64,000 nucleotides of DNA, taken from contig NZ_QDGZ01000003.1 of NCBI RefSeq assembly GCF_003076135.1, forward strand, positions 434,001 through 498,000, in the 5' to 3' direction. Below are positions 1-10,936 of the stretch, in pieces. The position numbers and the translations under genes were made by a program. Under the pieces are notes generated by a model. That model worked only from the letters and a program-made list of their open reading frames with translations, ran no database searches and was not told where the DNA came from. The stretch comes from Nocardioides gansuensis. GTDB lineage: Bacteria; Actinomycetota; Actinomycetes; Propionibacteriales; Nocardioidaceae. Every line of letters begins with the position of its first letter. Position 1 is the stretch's first letter.

Positions 1-2083
<2,083 letters not shown>

Positions 2084-2105
2084 CTCCACCCACTAGCCTT
2101 CCGCC

Positions 2106-2966
2106 ATGCGCGGCACCGTGATCATCACCGACTCGACGGCGTCGCTGCCGCCGCAGGTCGCCGAGCAGCACGGCATCGTCGTCGTGCCCCTGCAGGTGGT
2201 CATCGGGGCCAAGGTGTACGACGAGGGGCCGGACGGCGCGACGCCCGAGCTCGTGGCGGAGGCGCTCCGGGAGTTCGTGCCGGTGAGCACGTCGCGGCCG
2301 GCGCCGGCCGCGATGCTGGAGGTCTACGAGCGGCTTGCAGTCGAAGGCGCGGAGGAGATCATCTCGATCCACCTCTCCGGCGAGATGAGCGGCACGTTCG
2401 AGTCCGCCCAGCTCGCGGCGCGGCAGGCCGGCGTACCGGTGCATGCCGTGGACAGCCGGCAGGTGGGCGCCGCGACGGGCTACGCCGCGCTCAGCGCGGC
2501 CGAGGTCGTCGCCGCCGGCGGGAGCGCCGCCGAGGCCGTCGCGGCCGCGCGGCGACGGGCGGAGTCGGCGACGTCCCTGTTCTACGTCGACACCCTGGAG
2601 TACCTGCGCCGCGGCGGCCGGATCGGAGCCGCTGCGGCCATCCTCGGCGGTGCCCTCTCGGTCAAGCCGCTGCTCGGCATCGTCGACGGCAAGGTGGCCC
2701 AGCTCGAGCGGGTGCGCACCGGCCAGAAGGCGCTGGCCCGCCTCGAGGAGCTTGCCGTCGAGTCGGCGGGCGAGGGACCGGTCGACGTCAGCGTCTCCCA
2801 CCTGGCCAACGCCGAGAAGGCCGACCAGCTCACCGAGCGGCTCACCGAGCGGCTGGCCGACCAGCTGGACGGCCGGGAGCCGTGGTGCGGTGAGCTCGGC
2901 GCTGTGCTCGGTGCGCACGTCGGCCCCGGCATGGTGGCGGTCACGGTGGCGCCACGGCAGGAGTAG
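2106..2966 (+). CDS. DegV family fatty-acid-binding protein
   Basis: 286 residues, full length for DegV proteins, which bind a fatty acid between two domains; some (FakB) present it to a fatty acid kinase. The N-terminal IITDSTASLP is the family signature, followed by PVSTSRPAPA and the IHLSGEMSGTFESA motif typical of ligand binding, then YLRRGGRIG. No fakA-like kinase is visible nearby, so the partner is unknown. The ATG lies only 22 bases after leuS. A TAGCCT hexamer at 2094-2099 ends 6 bases before the ATG and there is no Shine-Dalgarno sequence, suggesting a leaderless transcript. Confidence 0.9.
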   Translation: MRGTVIITDSTASLPPQVAEQHGIVVVPLQVVIGAKVYDEGPDGATPELVAEALREFVPVSTSRPAPAAMLEVYERLAVEGAEEIISIHLSGEMSGTFESAQLAARQAGVPVHAVDSRQVGAATGYAALSAAEVVAAGGSAAEAVAAARRRAESATSLFYVDTLEYLRRGGRIGAAAAILGGALSVKPLLGIVDGKVAQLERVRTGQKALARLEELAVESAGEGPVDVSVSHLANAEKADQLTERLTERLADQLDGREPWCGELGAVLGAHVGPGMVAVTVAPRQE

Positions 2967-3079
2967 CACCGCCCCACCCAGCGTCCCCCGCATGTGGAGA
3001 AGCCCGGCCAACCGCGGTTGTCCACAGGTAGCGGCTGGGGCGTTCGCGGGCGTCGGCCGTCGCGCCTAGCGTCGCGGGC

Positions 3080-3994
3080 ATGCGCAGTCGCAGTCCCTCG
3101 TCCGAGCACGCCGAGGCGGTGTCGCGCCGGCTGGCCACCCTGAGCGCCGAGCTGGCCGCCGTCCGCGGCGAGCCGCCGTCGGAGCACCAGCACACCCGGC
3201 TGCGGGCCGGGCCGCGGGAGGAGCCTCCGGCGCTGGCCGACCCGGCGGCTCTCCCGGGCCCACCCGCCGTGCCGTCGCCCGGCCGGCACGCCGCGCGGCG
3301 GCTCGCCGACCGGGTCGTCCTGGGGCCGGCCCACATCGCCGTGGTGGCGGTCGTGGCCGCGCTGGCGGTCGGGCTCGCGGCGTGGCTGGTCGTGCGCTCG
3401 CAGGCCGAGCCCCGGCCCGTGGCCGCGCCCGCGCCGCTGGCGGAGCCCCTCGTCGAGACGGCGGCCGTGCCGTCGGCGTCCACGTCGACCGCAGGGGTGC
3501 CGGCGGGGGCAGCCCAGGCGTCGGCCGCGGGGTCGACCTCGGGATCGGCTGGCGCGGGGGAGGAGGTCACGGTCGACGTCGCGGGGAAGGTACGCCGTCC
3601 GGGCATCGCCGTGCTGCCGGCGGGATCACGCGTCGTCGATGCCCTCGAGGCGGCGGGCGGTGCGCTCAGGGGGGTCGACCTGACCTCGCTCAACCTCGCG
3701 CGGCCGTTGGTCGACGGCGAGCAGGTGCTGGTCGGAGTGCACGCGCCGGCCGGGGTGGCGGGCACGGTCGGGCAGCCCGGCAGCCCGAGCGCGTCGCCCG
3801 GCACCCTGGTCGACCTCAACGCGGCCGACGAGGCGGCGCTGGAGACGCTCCCCGGCGTCGGTCCGGTCACGGCGGCGGCCATCGTCGCCTGGCGTGCCGA
3901 GCACGGTGGGTTCACGGCCGTCGACGAGTTGCTCGAGGTGGACGGGATCGGTGAGGCCACGCTGGCGCAGATCGCTCCGCACGTGACGATCTGA
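3080..3994 (+). CDS. comEA: ComEA family DNA-binding protein (SLBB plus helix-hairpin-helix)
   Basis: 304-residue membrane-anchored DNA receptor of the competence uptake machinery. A charged cytoplasmic N-terminus of about 80 residues precedes one transmembrane helix (roughly residues 88-112, IAVVAVVAALAVGLAAW), then a low-complexity Ala/Ser/Gly linker, an SLBB-type domain (VDVAGKVRRPGIAVLPAGSR) and a C-terminal helix-hairpin-helix pair (VDLNAADEAALETLPGVG, VDGIGEATLAQI). comEC follows after 2 bases, so the pair is an operon. TAGCGT at 3067-3072 ends 7 bases before the ATG, consistent with leaderless initiation. Whether the organism is naturally competent cannot be told from here. Confidence 0.93.
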   Translation: MRSRSPSSEHAEAVSRRLATLSAELAAVRGEPPSEHQHTRLRAGPREEPPALADPAALPGPPAVPSPGRHAARRLADRVVLGPAHIAVVAVVAALAVGLAAWLVVRSQAEPRPVAAPAPLAEPLVETAAVPSASTSTAGVPAGAAQASAAGSTSGSAGAGEEVTVDVAGKVRRPGIAVLPAGSRVVDALEAAGGALRGVDLTSLNLARPLVDGEQVLVGVHAPAGVAGTVGQPGSPSASPGTLVDLNAADEAALETLPGVGPVTAAAIVAWRAEHGGFTAVDELLEVDGIGEATLAQIAPHVTI

Positions 3995-3996
3995 CC

Positions 3997-6279
3997 GTGC
4001 GCGACCTCCGGGCTCCGGCGCTGGGCGGGGCGGCGTGGCTCGGAGGCATCGCGGCAGCCGTCTGCCCGTGGTGGGTGCCGCTGGGCGTCGTGGTCGGGAC
4101 GGCGGCGCTGCTCCTGCGGAGCCGCGGGGCCGGGCCCCTGGTCGCCTTCGCGGCCGTGGCAGGGGTGACGCTCCTCCACGGCACGGCCCTCGCCTCCGGC
4201 CCAGTGGCCCAGCTGGCGCAGAAGCGTGCGGTCGTCGGGGCCGAGCTCACGGTCACCAGCGACCCGCGCCCGGTCGCCGGGCGCTTCGGCGACCTCGTGG
4301 TCGTCCGGGCCAGGGTCGAGCAGCTGACCGGCCGCGGCGCGGCGTACTCCCTCTCCACCCCGGTCGTCGTGATGGCCGACGCGTCGTGGCTCGGCGTCGT
4401 GCTGGGGGAGCGGCTGCACGTGTCGGGGCGGCTCGGGCCGGCGGACGGCGACTCGGCGGCGTTGCTGATGGTGCGCGGCTCGCCGGACCGGATCGAGGGT
4501 CCCGACGTGTGGTGGCGGGTCGCCGCAGCGGTGCGGGGGTCCATCCGCGAGTCGGTCGAGCCGCGTCAGGAGGACACGCGTGAGCTGGTGCCGGCCCTGG
4601 TGGTCGGCGACGACGCTGGCGTCGACCCGGCGCTCGCGGACGACTTCCGGACCACCGGGCTGACCCACCTGCTCGCGGTGAGCGGCACCAACCTCACCCT
4701 GCTCGTCGGCTTCCTGCTCATCGCCTCCCGGTGGGCGGGCGTGCGCGGCTGGTGGCTGCACGGGGTGGCGGCGGTCGGCATCGCGGGCTTCGTGCTGCTG
4801 GCCCGCACCGAGCCGAGCGTGGTGCGCGCCGCCGCGATGGGCACGGTCGCGCTCATCGGGATGGGCGGCAACGGGCGCGAGCGCGGCCCGCGGGCCCTGG
4901 GCGTCGCCGTCCTGGCGCTCCTGCTGCTCGACCCGCGGCTGGCCGTGACGGCCGGGTTCGCGCTGTCGGTGCTGGCGACCGCGGGCATCCTCTGGCTCGC
5001 GCCCCTCTGGCGCGACTCGCTGCGCACCTGGCTCCCGCGCGGCGTCGCCGAGGCGGTCGCCGTGCCGCTGGCCGCCCAGGTCGCCTGCACTCCGGTCGTG
5101 ACGGCGCTGTCGGGTGAGGTGAGCCTCGTCGCGGTGGTCGCGAACCTCCTGGCCGCGCCCGCCGTCGCGCCCGCCACGGTCCTGGGCCTGGCGGGCGGGC
5201 TCGTCGGCCTCGTCTGGATGCCGCTGGGCCAGGTCGTGGCCGCGCCCGCGGCGTGGTCGGTCGGATGGATCGCGGTCGTGGCCCGGCGCGGGGCAGACCT
5301 GCCGACCGCTGCCATCGCATGGGGGACCGGCCCGGTGGCGCTGCTCCTCGTCACCCTGGTGTGCCTCGGGCTGGTCGTGGTGGTCCCGCGCGTGCTGCGC
5401 AGCCCGCTCGCGGGTGTCGCCTGCTCGGTGCTGCTCGTGGTGACGGTGCTGACCCGCCCGCCGACTCCCGGCTGGCCCCCGTCGGGCTGGGTGCTCGCCA
5501 TGTGCGACGTGGGCCAGGGCGACGCGCTCATCCTCCGGGCAGGCCCGCACGAGGGCGTGGTGGTCGACGCCGGACCCGATCCCGCCCTGGTCGACGGCTG
5601 CCTCGACCGGCTCGAGGTGACCCGCGTCCCGTTGCTGGTCCTCACCCACTTCCACGCCGACCACGTCGACGGCCTCTCCGGGGTGCTGGCGGGGCGGACC
5701 GTCGGGGCGGTCGAGGTGACCGCGCTGGGCGACCCGCCCGACGGCGTCGAGGAAGTCGCTCGGGCGACCGGTGCGGCCGGCCTGCGGCCTGCCGTGGCGG
5801 CGTACGGCGCGACGCGTCGTGTCGGGGATGTGACCCTGCAGACCCTGTGGCCGCGGCCGGACGTCGCGCGCTTCGCCGGCGACCTAGGGGAGGACGGCAG
5901 TGCCGCCAACGACGCGAGTGTCGTGCTGCTCGCGGAGGTCGACGGTCTGCGCATCCTGCTCACCGGGGACATCGAGCCGCCTGCGCAGCTGGGGCTGAGC
6001 CGTCTCGTCGGTGGGCTGGCGGTGGACGTGCTCAAGGTGCCGCACCACGGCAGCCGCCGTCAGGACCTGGGGTTCCTGACCGGCCTGCGCGCTCGACTGG
6101 CGCTCGTCTCGGTGGGGGCGGACAACGACTACGGACACCCTGCGCCCGAGCTCGTCACCGCCCTGGAGAGCGCCGGCACCGAGGTGCATCGCACGGACCT
6201 CGACGGTGACGTGCTCGTCGTGGTGCGTGACGGGCAGCTTGGGGTCGTCGCCCGCGGCGGTGTCGGTCGGCGCCGTTAG
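3997..6279 (+). CDS. comEC: ComEC/Rec2 DNA-uptake channel protein
   Basis: 760 residues from a GTG two bases after the comEA stop. The order is that of full-length ComEC: N-terminal hydrophobic helices and an OB-like soluble segment, the central competence domain (TTGLTHLLAVSGTNLTLLVG followed by many transmembrane helices), then a C-terminal metallo-beta-lactamase domain with GQGDALIL, LTHFHADHVDGL and VPHHGS motifs. The family forms the inner-membrane channel for single-stranded DNA; the lactamase domain has been proposed to degrade the non-transported strand. All motifs are intact and no frameshift is seen. Confidence 0.95.
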   Translation: MRDLRAPALGGAAWLGGIAAAVCPWWVPLGVVVGTAALLLRSRGAGPLVAFAAVAGVTLLHGTALASGPVAQLAQKRAVVGAELTVTSDPRPVAGRFGDLVVVRARVEQLTGRGAAYSLSTPVVVMADASWLGVVLGERLHVSGRLGPADGDSAALLMVRGSPDRIEGPDVWWRVAAAVRGSIRESVEPRQEDTRELVPALVVGDDAGVDPALADDFRTTGLTHLLAVSGTNLTLLVGFLLIASRWAGVRGWWLHGVAAVGIAGFVLLARTEPSVVRAAAMGTVALIGMGGNGRERGPRALGVAVLALLLLDPRLAVTAGFALSVLATAGILWLAPLWRDSLRTWLPRGVAEAVAVPLAAQVACTPVVTALSGEVSLVAVVANLLAAPAVAPATVLGLAGGLVGLVWMPLGQVVAAPAAWSVGWIAVVARRGADLPTAAIAWGTGPVALLLVTLVCLGLVVVVPRVLRSPLAGVACSVLLVVTVLTRPPTPGWPPSGWVLAMCDVGQGDALILRAGPHEGVVVDAGPDPALVDGCLDRLEVTRVPLLVLTHFHADHVDGLSGVLAGRTVGAVEVTALGDPPDGVEEVARATGAAGLRPAVAAYGATRRVGDVTLQTLWPRPDVARFAGDLGEDGSAANDASVVLLAEVDGLRILLTGDIEPPAQLGLSRLVGGLAVDVLKVPHHGSRRQDLGFLTGLRARLALVSVGADNDYGHPAPELVTALESAGTEVHRTDLDGDVLVVVRDGQLGVVARGGVGRRR

Positions 6280-6291
6280 GGTGGGCGCACC

Positions 6292-7281
6292 ATGGCAGCC
6301 ACTCCCTCCGCAGCACAGGTCCTCGGGCGCGTCGTCCTGGTGACGGGCAAGGAGGAGTTCCTCAGCGAGCGCACGGTCGTCTCCGTGCGGGAGGCCGTCC
6401 GACGCCACGACCCCGAGTCCGAGTTCGCCGAGTCGACGGCGTCCGACCTGACGCTGGGCAGCCTGGGGGAGATGTCGGCGCCGTCGCTCTTCTCCGCGAT
6501 CCGCTGCGTCGTGGTGCGGGGGCTGGAAAACCTGCCCGACGAGACGGTCGACGGACTCGTGGACTACTGCGCGTCCCCGGCGGAGGACGTCGCCCTCGTG
6601 CTGGTGCACGGCGGGGGGCAGAAGGGCGTGGGTGTGCTCACCCGGCTCCGCAAGCTCAAGGACACCGTCACCGAGGTGAAGTCCGAGGAGATCAAGGGCT
6701 GGAAGCTGCCCGACTTCGTGAAGTCGGAGGCCGCCGCCCACGGTGCCCGGATCGCCCCCGACGCGGCTGCGTTCCTCGTGCAGGCCGTCGGCGCCGACCT
6801 GCGGTCACTCGCGGCCGCGATCGACCAGCTCGTCAACGACTACCCCGGCGAGCAGCTGACGGTCGACCGGGTGCAGCGCTACTTCGGTGGCCGTGGCGAG
6901 GCGAAGTCCTTCGCCGTGGCCGACGCGGCCATGGCCGGTGACGCCGCCGCGGCGCTCGAGGAGCTGCGGTGGGCGCTCGACGGCGGCACGGCCCCGGTCC
7001 TCGTCACCTCCGCGATGGCAGGCTCGGCGCGCAGCATCGCCCGTTTCCTCGGCGCCGGCAAGGGCATGCGCGACGCCGACCTCGCGCGCGAGCTCGGCGT
7101 CCCCCCGTGGAAGGTCAAGCAGGTCCGCACCGAGGCCCGTGCCTGGTCCGAGGAGGGCATTGCAGCGGCCATCACCGCGGTCGCCCGGGCCGACGCCGAC
7201 ATCAAGGGCCAGGCCCACGACGCGTCCTACGCACTCGAGCGGCTCGTGCTCACCGTGGCGGGGTTGCGCGCGGGGCGCTGA
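6292..7281 (+). CDS. holA: DNA polymerase III delta subunit
   Basis: Clamp-loader subunit that opens the beta sliding clamp. 329 residues, usual length. The N-terminal RecQ-like nucleotide-binding fold begins with VLVTGKEEFLSERTV; the segment GLENLPDETVDG follows, and the C-terminal helical collar domain includes PPWKVKQVRTEARAWSEEGI. It follows comEC by 12 bases, an arrangement common in actinobacteria. TAGGGT at 6277-6282, overlapping the comEC stop, could provide a separate promoter 9 bases before the ATG. The 207 bases downstream (7282-7488) show no convincing gene or structured RNA. Confidence 0.93.
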   Translation: MAATPSAAQVLGRVVLVTGKEEFLSERTVVSVREAVRRHDPESEFAESTASDLTLGSLGEMSAPSLFSAIRCVVVRGLENLPDETVDGLVDYCASPAEDVALVLVHGGGQKGVGVLTRLRKLKDTVTEVKSEEIKGWKLPDFVKSEAAAHGARIAPDAAAFLVQAVGADLRSLAAAIDQLVNDYPGEQLTVDRVQRYFGGRGEAKSFAVADAAMAGDAAAALEELRWALDGGTAPVLVTSAMAGSARSIARFLGAGKGMRDADLARELGVPPWKVKQVRTEARAWSEEGIAAAITAVARADADIKGQAHDASYALERLVLTVAGLRAGR

Positions 7282-7488
7282 GGTCGCGTCCCGGCCGCTC
7301 GGCGGCGACGTGGACACACCTCATCTGCCGCGAACTCGTCACCGCTCTCTGACGCTGCGCCACCTACCGGCCACCGGTTCCGCCTACGGGTCTGACCGCC
7401 CGGACAAAGCCGAGGTCGTCCATCTCCCTGCCCTGCCCATCCCGCGTGTCGCGCTGGCGGTCAGTTCCGCGCGCGCCAAAGTGGCGAC

Positions 7489-7869
7489 ATGTCCAGTCGG
7501 ATAGCCGTCATCGCAATCGACGCTGTTCAGCCGCGGGTGGTCGCCGACTTCTGGTGCAGCGTCCTCGGCTGGCAGGTGCTCGAAGAAGACGAGGGCGTCA
7601 TCAGCATCGCCCCGCCGGATGGATCCTGGCCGATGATCGACGTGGTGCCGGTGCCGGAGAGCAAGACCGTCAAGAACCGTCTGCATCTCGACCTGCGCGC
7701 CGACGGGACGACGACAGCCGAGGAGCTCGAGCGGCTCCTGGAGCTGGGCGCACGACGCGTGGACGTGGGGCAACAAGCCGACGCCACGTGGGTGGTGCTG
7801 TCCGATCCCGAAGGCAATGAGTTCTGTCTGCTTTCACGCACCGTCCAGGAGGTCGACCCGGACCAGTGA
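7489..7869 (+). CDS. VOC-superfamily (glyoxalase/bleomycin-resistance-like) protein
   Basis: 126 residues forming one VOC module: an opening beta strand with IAVIAIDAVQPRVVADFWCSVLGW, a central VKNRLHLDLRADG strand and the closing DPEGNEFCLL strand that usually supplies the last metal ligand (Glu). The family covers metal-dependent isomerases, dioxygenases and antibiotic-binding proteins, so substrate and function cannot be assigned. It is a single-gene unit between holA and the convergent rpsT. Confidence 0.8.
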   Translation: MSSRIAVIAIDAVQPRVVADFWCSVLGWQVLEEDEGVISIAPPDGSWPMIDVVPVPESKTVKNRLHLDLRADGTTTAEELERLLELGARRVDVGQQADATWVVLSDPEGNEFCLLSRTVQEVDPDQ

Positions 7870-7900
7870 AGACGGCGCACAACCGTGGCCGCAGATGGCA

Positions 7901-7932
7901 GAAGGCGCCCTCCCGGGTGGGAGAGCGCCTTC
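7901..7932. terminator. Bidirectional hairpin between VOC gene and rpsT
   Basis: GAAGGCGC-CTCCC pairs with GGGAG-GCGCCTTC around a GGGT loop, with one bulge on each side. It sits between the stop codons of two convergent genes. There is no U-tract, as is common for actinobacterial terminators. Confidence 0.75.
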
Positions 7933-7969
7933 GCTACGCGGCTGTGCTGAAGTCAGCGGGGCCAGTGCG

Positions 7970-8230
7970 TCAGAGGGACGAGGCCTTCTTGGCGATCGAC
8001 GACTTGCGGTTGGCCGCCTGGTTCTTGTGGATGACGCCCTTGGAGGCCGCCTTGTCGAGCTTCTTCGAGGCGTCGCGGGCCGCGGTGAGGGCGGCGTCCT
8101 TGTCGCCCGTCTCGGCGAGCTCGCGGAACTTGCGCACAGCGGTCTTCAGGCTCGACTTGACGGCCTGGTTGCGCTGGCGGCGCACCTCGTTCTGCTTGTT
8201 GCGCTTGATCTGGGACTTGATGTTCGCCAC
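7970..8230 (-). CDS. rpsT: 30S ribosomal protein S20
   Basis: 86 residues, normal length. The basic N-terminus [21 protein letters not shown] and the helical body with [13 protein letters not shown] are diagnostic of S20, which binds 16S rRNA and assembles early into the 30S subunit. It is divergent from lepA further along and convergent with the VOC gene. The rpsT-lepA neighbourhood is widely conserved, although here three genes (phosphotransferase, GNAT, EamA) intervene. Confidence 0.97.
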   Translation of the reverse strand: MANIKSQIKRNKQNEVRRQRNQAVKSSLKTAVRKFRELAETGDKDAALTAARDASKKLDKAASKGVIHKNQAANRKSSIAKKASSL

Positions 8231-8378
8231 TGAAGAACCTCAGGTTGATCGGTCTGGTCAGGAAAGTCGTAGGTTGTCGGCTGCCTGGCATACCCCAAGA
8301 GGGTCGGGCGCCGGACAAGCAAGGGGAGACTCTACCGGTCGGGCGCGGATGCGCCCAAATCAGGCGAAGGAGCCTTGC

Positions 8379-9320
8379 TCACGCCCACCCACGCCGCTCG
8401 GCGAGCCACGCCCAGCAGACCTCGCCCTGCCAGCGCTGGCCGTCGCGGAGGTAGGGCGACGTCGGGGGCACCGGGTCGCGTGCGGACTTGAGGAAGTAGC
8501 CGGTGACGACGGCGAGCACCGCGTCGATGGCCTCGGGGGGTACGTCGCGGAGCAGGGGTCGCTGGCGGATGATCGCCTCGACGTCGAGCCCGTCGCCACG
8601 GGGGCCGATCAGCATGACGAGCGAGTCGAGCCAGTCGGCGCCCAGGACGGGCCAGTTCCAGTCGCAGAACCACGCCTTCCCGTCCTCGTCCAGGAGGGTG
8701 TTGTCATCGCGGACGTCCGTGTGCACCAGCGTGTTGCCTCCGACGTGGTCGCGGAACTTCGCGGCCAGCGCGGACGCCTCGGCATGCCGCTCCGGGCGTG
8801 AAGGCAGGGAGTCGGGCGGCAGGTTGTCCCAGTAGGCCGGCCAGGCCGCGAGCTCCTCGGCGAACGTGTCGAGCGTGAGGCCCGCCGGGGCAGGAGTGAG
8901 GAGCTCTGCGACCAGCTCCAGGGCGTCGAGGGAGGCGTCCAGCTCGGACCGGCGCCACGGCCGGGCCGGGTTGCGCGCCTCGACCTGCTCGATGCCCAGC
9001 ACGACCCAGTCCTCGTCGTACGACCAGAGCAGGCGCGGCGCGGGGACGCCCTGCGGCAGGGCGGCCAGCTTGCGGGCCTCCTCGCGGTAGGACTCGGCGA
9101 ACATCCGCTGCGCCTGCACCGAGGCCGCCTTCACGAAGTGCTTCGAGCCGTCCTCGCAGACGAGGACGCTGGCGAAGCCCGGCGTGAAGCCGGCGTTCTG
9201 CGACCGCGCCTCGACCACGGGCGAGCCGCACCGCTCCTCGACGTGCGCCCGGATGTGGGGTGGCAGGAACTGCCACTCCAGCCGTCGAGCGGTCCGGCCG
9301 TGCGGGATGTGGTCGGTCAT
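8379..9320 (-). CDS. Aminoglycoside-phosphotransferase-fold kinase
   Basis: 313 residues with a protein-kinase-like APH fold. Visible are an FVKAA lysine segment (roughly residues 62-66), the catalytic loop LVHTDVRDDNTLL (HxDxxxxN) and the CDWNWP segment replacing the usual IDWE/DxD metal site. The family phosphorylates aminoglycosides, homoserine, choline and other small alcohols, so resistance should not be assumed. It is divergent from the GNAT gene at 9419 across 98 bases. Confidence 0.78.
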   Translation of the reverse strand: MTDHIPHGRTARRLEWQFLPPHIRAHVEERCGSPVVEARSQNAGFTPGFASVLVCEDGSKHFVKAASVQAQRMFAESYREEARKLAALPQGVPAPRLLWSYDEDWVVLGIEQVEARNPARPWRRSELDASLDALELVAELLTPAPAGLTLDTFAEELAAWPAYWDNLPPDSLPSRPERHAEASALAAKFRDHVGGNTLVHTDVRDDNTLLDEDGKAWFCDWNWPVLGADWLDSLVMLIGPRGDGLDVEAIIRQRPLLRDVPPEAIDAVLAVVTGYFLKSARDPVPPTSPYLRDGQRWQGEVCWAWLAERRGWA

Positions 9321-9418
9321 GCCCGCATCCTTCCCGACCCGTGTTCATGGGGTCGAACTGGATTCGACGCCGGGCCACCGGGTGGCACGGCCACGACGCG
9401 TGTGGGGAGGATGCGGGT

Positions 9419-9949
9419 ATGCCGCAGCTCGTGTCGCCCACCGTCGCCGTGATGCAGTCCTTCCTCGGGGCGATGGACGAGGCCTGGCGCGAGGGCGCGG
9501 ACAACACCCAGACCGCCGGCTGGATCGCGAGGTACGGCGCCACCTGGCACACGCTGGAAGGCTTCGCGGACTTCGTCGCGCAGCTGCACGCCGAGGAGTC
9601 CGACCCCAGCGTGCTGCCGCACGGGTGGGTGCTCACCTCCACGCGCTGGTGGGTCGAGGGCGACGAATACCTCGGCCGGATCGCCGTGCGGCACGTGCTC
9701 AGCGACTTCCTGCGCGAGGTCGGTGGCCACATCGGGTACGACGTGCGGCCGTCTGCGCGGCGACGGGGTCACGCCACGGCGATGCTCCGTGCGGTGCTGC
9801 CCTACGCCCACGAGCTGGGGATAGACCCGGCCCTGGTGACCTGCGACGACGACAACGTCCCGTCGATCAGGGTGATCGAGGCGTGCGGGGGAGTGCTCGA
9901 GGACGTCCGGGGGAGGAAGCGGCGCTACTGGGTGCCGACGAGCGCCTGA
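9419..9949 (+). CDS. GNAT family N-acetyltransferase
   Basis: 176 residues. The ATG at 9419 is preferred over in-frame upstream codons because GGGGAGG lies about 10 bases before it and the protein then begins directly with the fold (MPQLVSPTVAVMQSFL). The acetyl-CoA motif appears as [20 protein letters not shown], followed by [26 protein letters not shown], typical of GNATs acting on small molecules or peptides. Substrate is unknown. Its 3' end overlaps the convergent EamA gene by 83 bases. Confidence 0.82.
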   Translation: MPQLVSPTVAVMQSFLGAMDEAWREGADNTQTAGWIARYGATWHTLEGFADFVAQLHAEESDPSVLPHGWVLTSTRWWVEGDEYLGRIAVRHVLSDFLREVGGHIGYDVRPSARRRGHATAMLRAVLPYAHELGIDPALVTCDDDNVPSIRVIEACGGVLEDVRGRKRRYWVPTSA

Positions 9950-10826
9950 CGCGCGTCGCGGCGGCCACACCGACGACCGCGATGGCGAGGCCGACCAGCT
10001 CCCGGGCTCCCATGGTCTCGTCGAGGATCAGCCAGGCCAGCACGGCCGTGACCGGCGGCGAGAGGAAGAACAGGCTGGACGCGGCCCCCGAGCCGCCGCG
10101 GAGGACGAGCAGCGCCAGCAGCCCGAGGCCCACGAGCGAGTTGACGAGGGCGAGGAGGCCCAGCGAGACGCCCGCGACCACCGGGTCGGTGACCGGCCAG
10201 GCGCCCTCGAAGGTCCAGCTGAGCAGAAGCAGCGGCGGCGCCGAGACCGCGAACTGCACGACGGTGGACCAGAGCAGGTCGGGCGTGCCGCCGATCCAGC
10301 GCTGGCCGAGCGTGCCGAGGCTGAGCGTGAGCATGCTGAGCGCGCCGAGCAGCACGGCGACCGGGCCGCCGACGTGCCCGAGGTCGGGCCCGAGGACGAC
10401 CAGCACCCCGACCACGCCGAGGACGAAGCCGAGGACCTGGACCCAGGAGATCCGCTCCTGGACGAGCAGGGCGGCGAGGATGGCGGTGAGCACCGGGCTC
10501 AGCGCGTGGAGGAGCGAGCTGATCGTCGCCCCGAGCCCGAGGTCGAACGCGACGTAGATGAGGCCGAACTGGAGGCCGTTCATCATCAGCCCGACGCCCA
10601 CGACGCGGCCGACGTCCTGCCGGGTGAGCCGCCACGGGCGCCGCAGCGCGAGCGCGACGAGCGTCCCGAGCAGCGCCGCCAGGGCGAAGCGCCAGCCCAG
10701 CGTGAAGAACGGCGCCGAGGCCCGCACCGCCGCGGGCCCGGAGATGTAGCCGGACGACCAGACCAGCACGAACGCCGCGGCCGGGACGAAGGGCAGGTGG
10801 CGTGCGGGGGCGTGGGCGGGTGGCAC
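9867..10826 (-). CDS. EamA/DMT family transporter
   Basis: 319 residues with about ten hydrophobic helices in two EamA repeats. The first starts [19 protein letters not shown] and the second follows [19 protein letters not shown]. Members are drug/metabolite exporters of varied specificity. The start is a GTG at 10826. The last 25 or so residues are Ser/Pro/Arg-rich and are encoded antisense to the end of the GNAT gene, so this tail is probably a non-conserved extension created by the convergent overlap. Confidence 0.85.
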   Translation of the reverse strand: MPPAHAPARHLPFVPAAAFVLVWSSGYISGPAAVRASAPFFTLGWRFALAALLGTLVALALRRPWRLTRQDVGRVVGVGLMMNGLQFGLIYVAFDLGLGATISSLLHALSPVLTAILAALLVQERISWVQVLGFVLGVVGVLVVLGPDLGHVGGPVAVLLGALSMLTLSLGTLGQRWIGGTPDLLWSTVVQFAVSAPPLLLLSWTFEGAWPVTDPVVAGVSLGLLALVNSLVGLGLLALLVLRGGSGAASSLFFLSPPVTAVLAWLILDETMGARELVGLAIAVVGVAAATRVRRSSAPSSAASSPGRPRALPRTPRSP

Positions 10827-10936
10827 CCGGTGACCGTATCCAGACGGTCTGTCGTGCGGGTTCGGGGGAGTGGCGGCCAGCGTGGAAGAATGGCGCGTCC
10901 CGAAGGAACATCCTCCGTCACTCCCGAAAGCAGCAC

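Noticed and set aside
3018..3026. TTGTCCACA, matching the actinobacterial DnaA box
   Set aside because: A single box with no cluster, no AT-rich unwinding region and no dnaA/dnaN genes; not evidence for an origin.
7282..7488. 207-base gap after holA, checked for a small gene or RNA
   Set aside because: No conserved short frame, no strong hairpin and no recognised RNA motif.
9867..9949. 83-base overlap of the GNAT and EamA genes as a sign of a mis-called gene
   Set aside because: Both bodies are clear family members; only the low-complexity tail of the transporter overlaps, a normal convergent arrangement.
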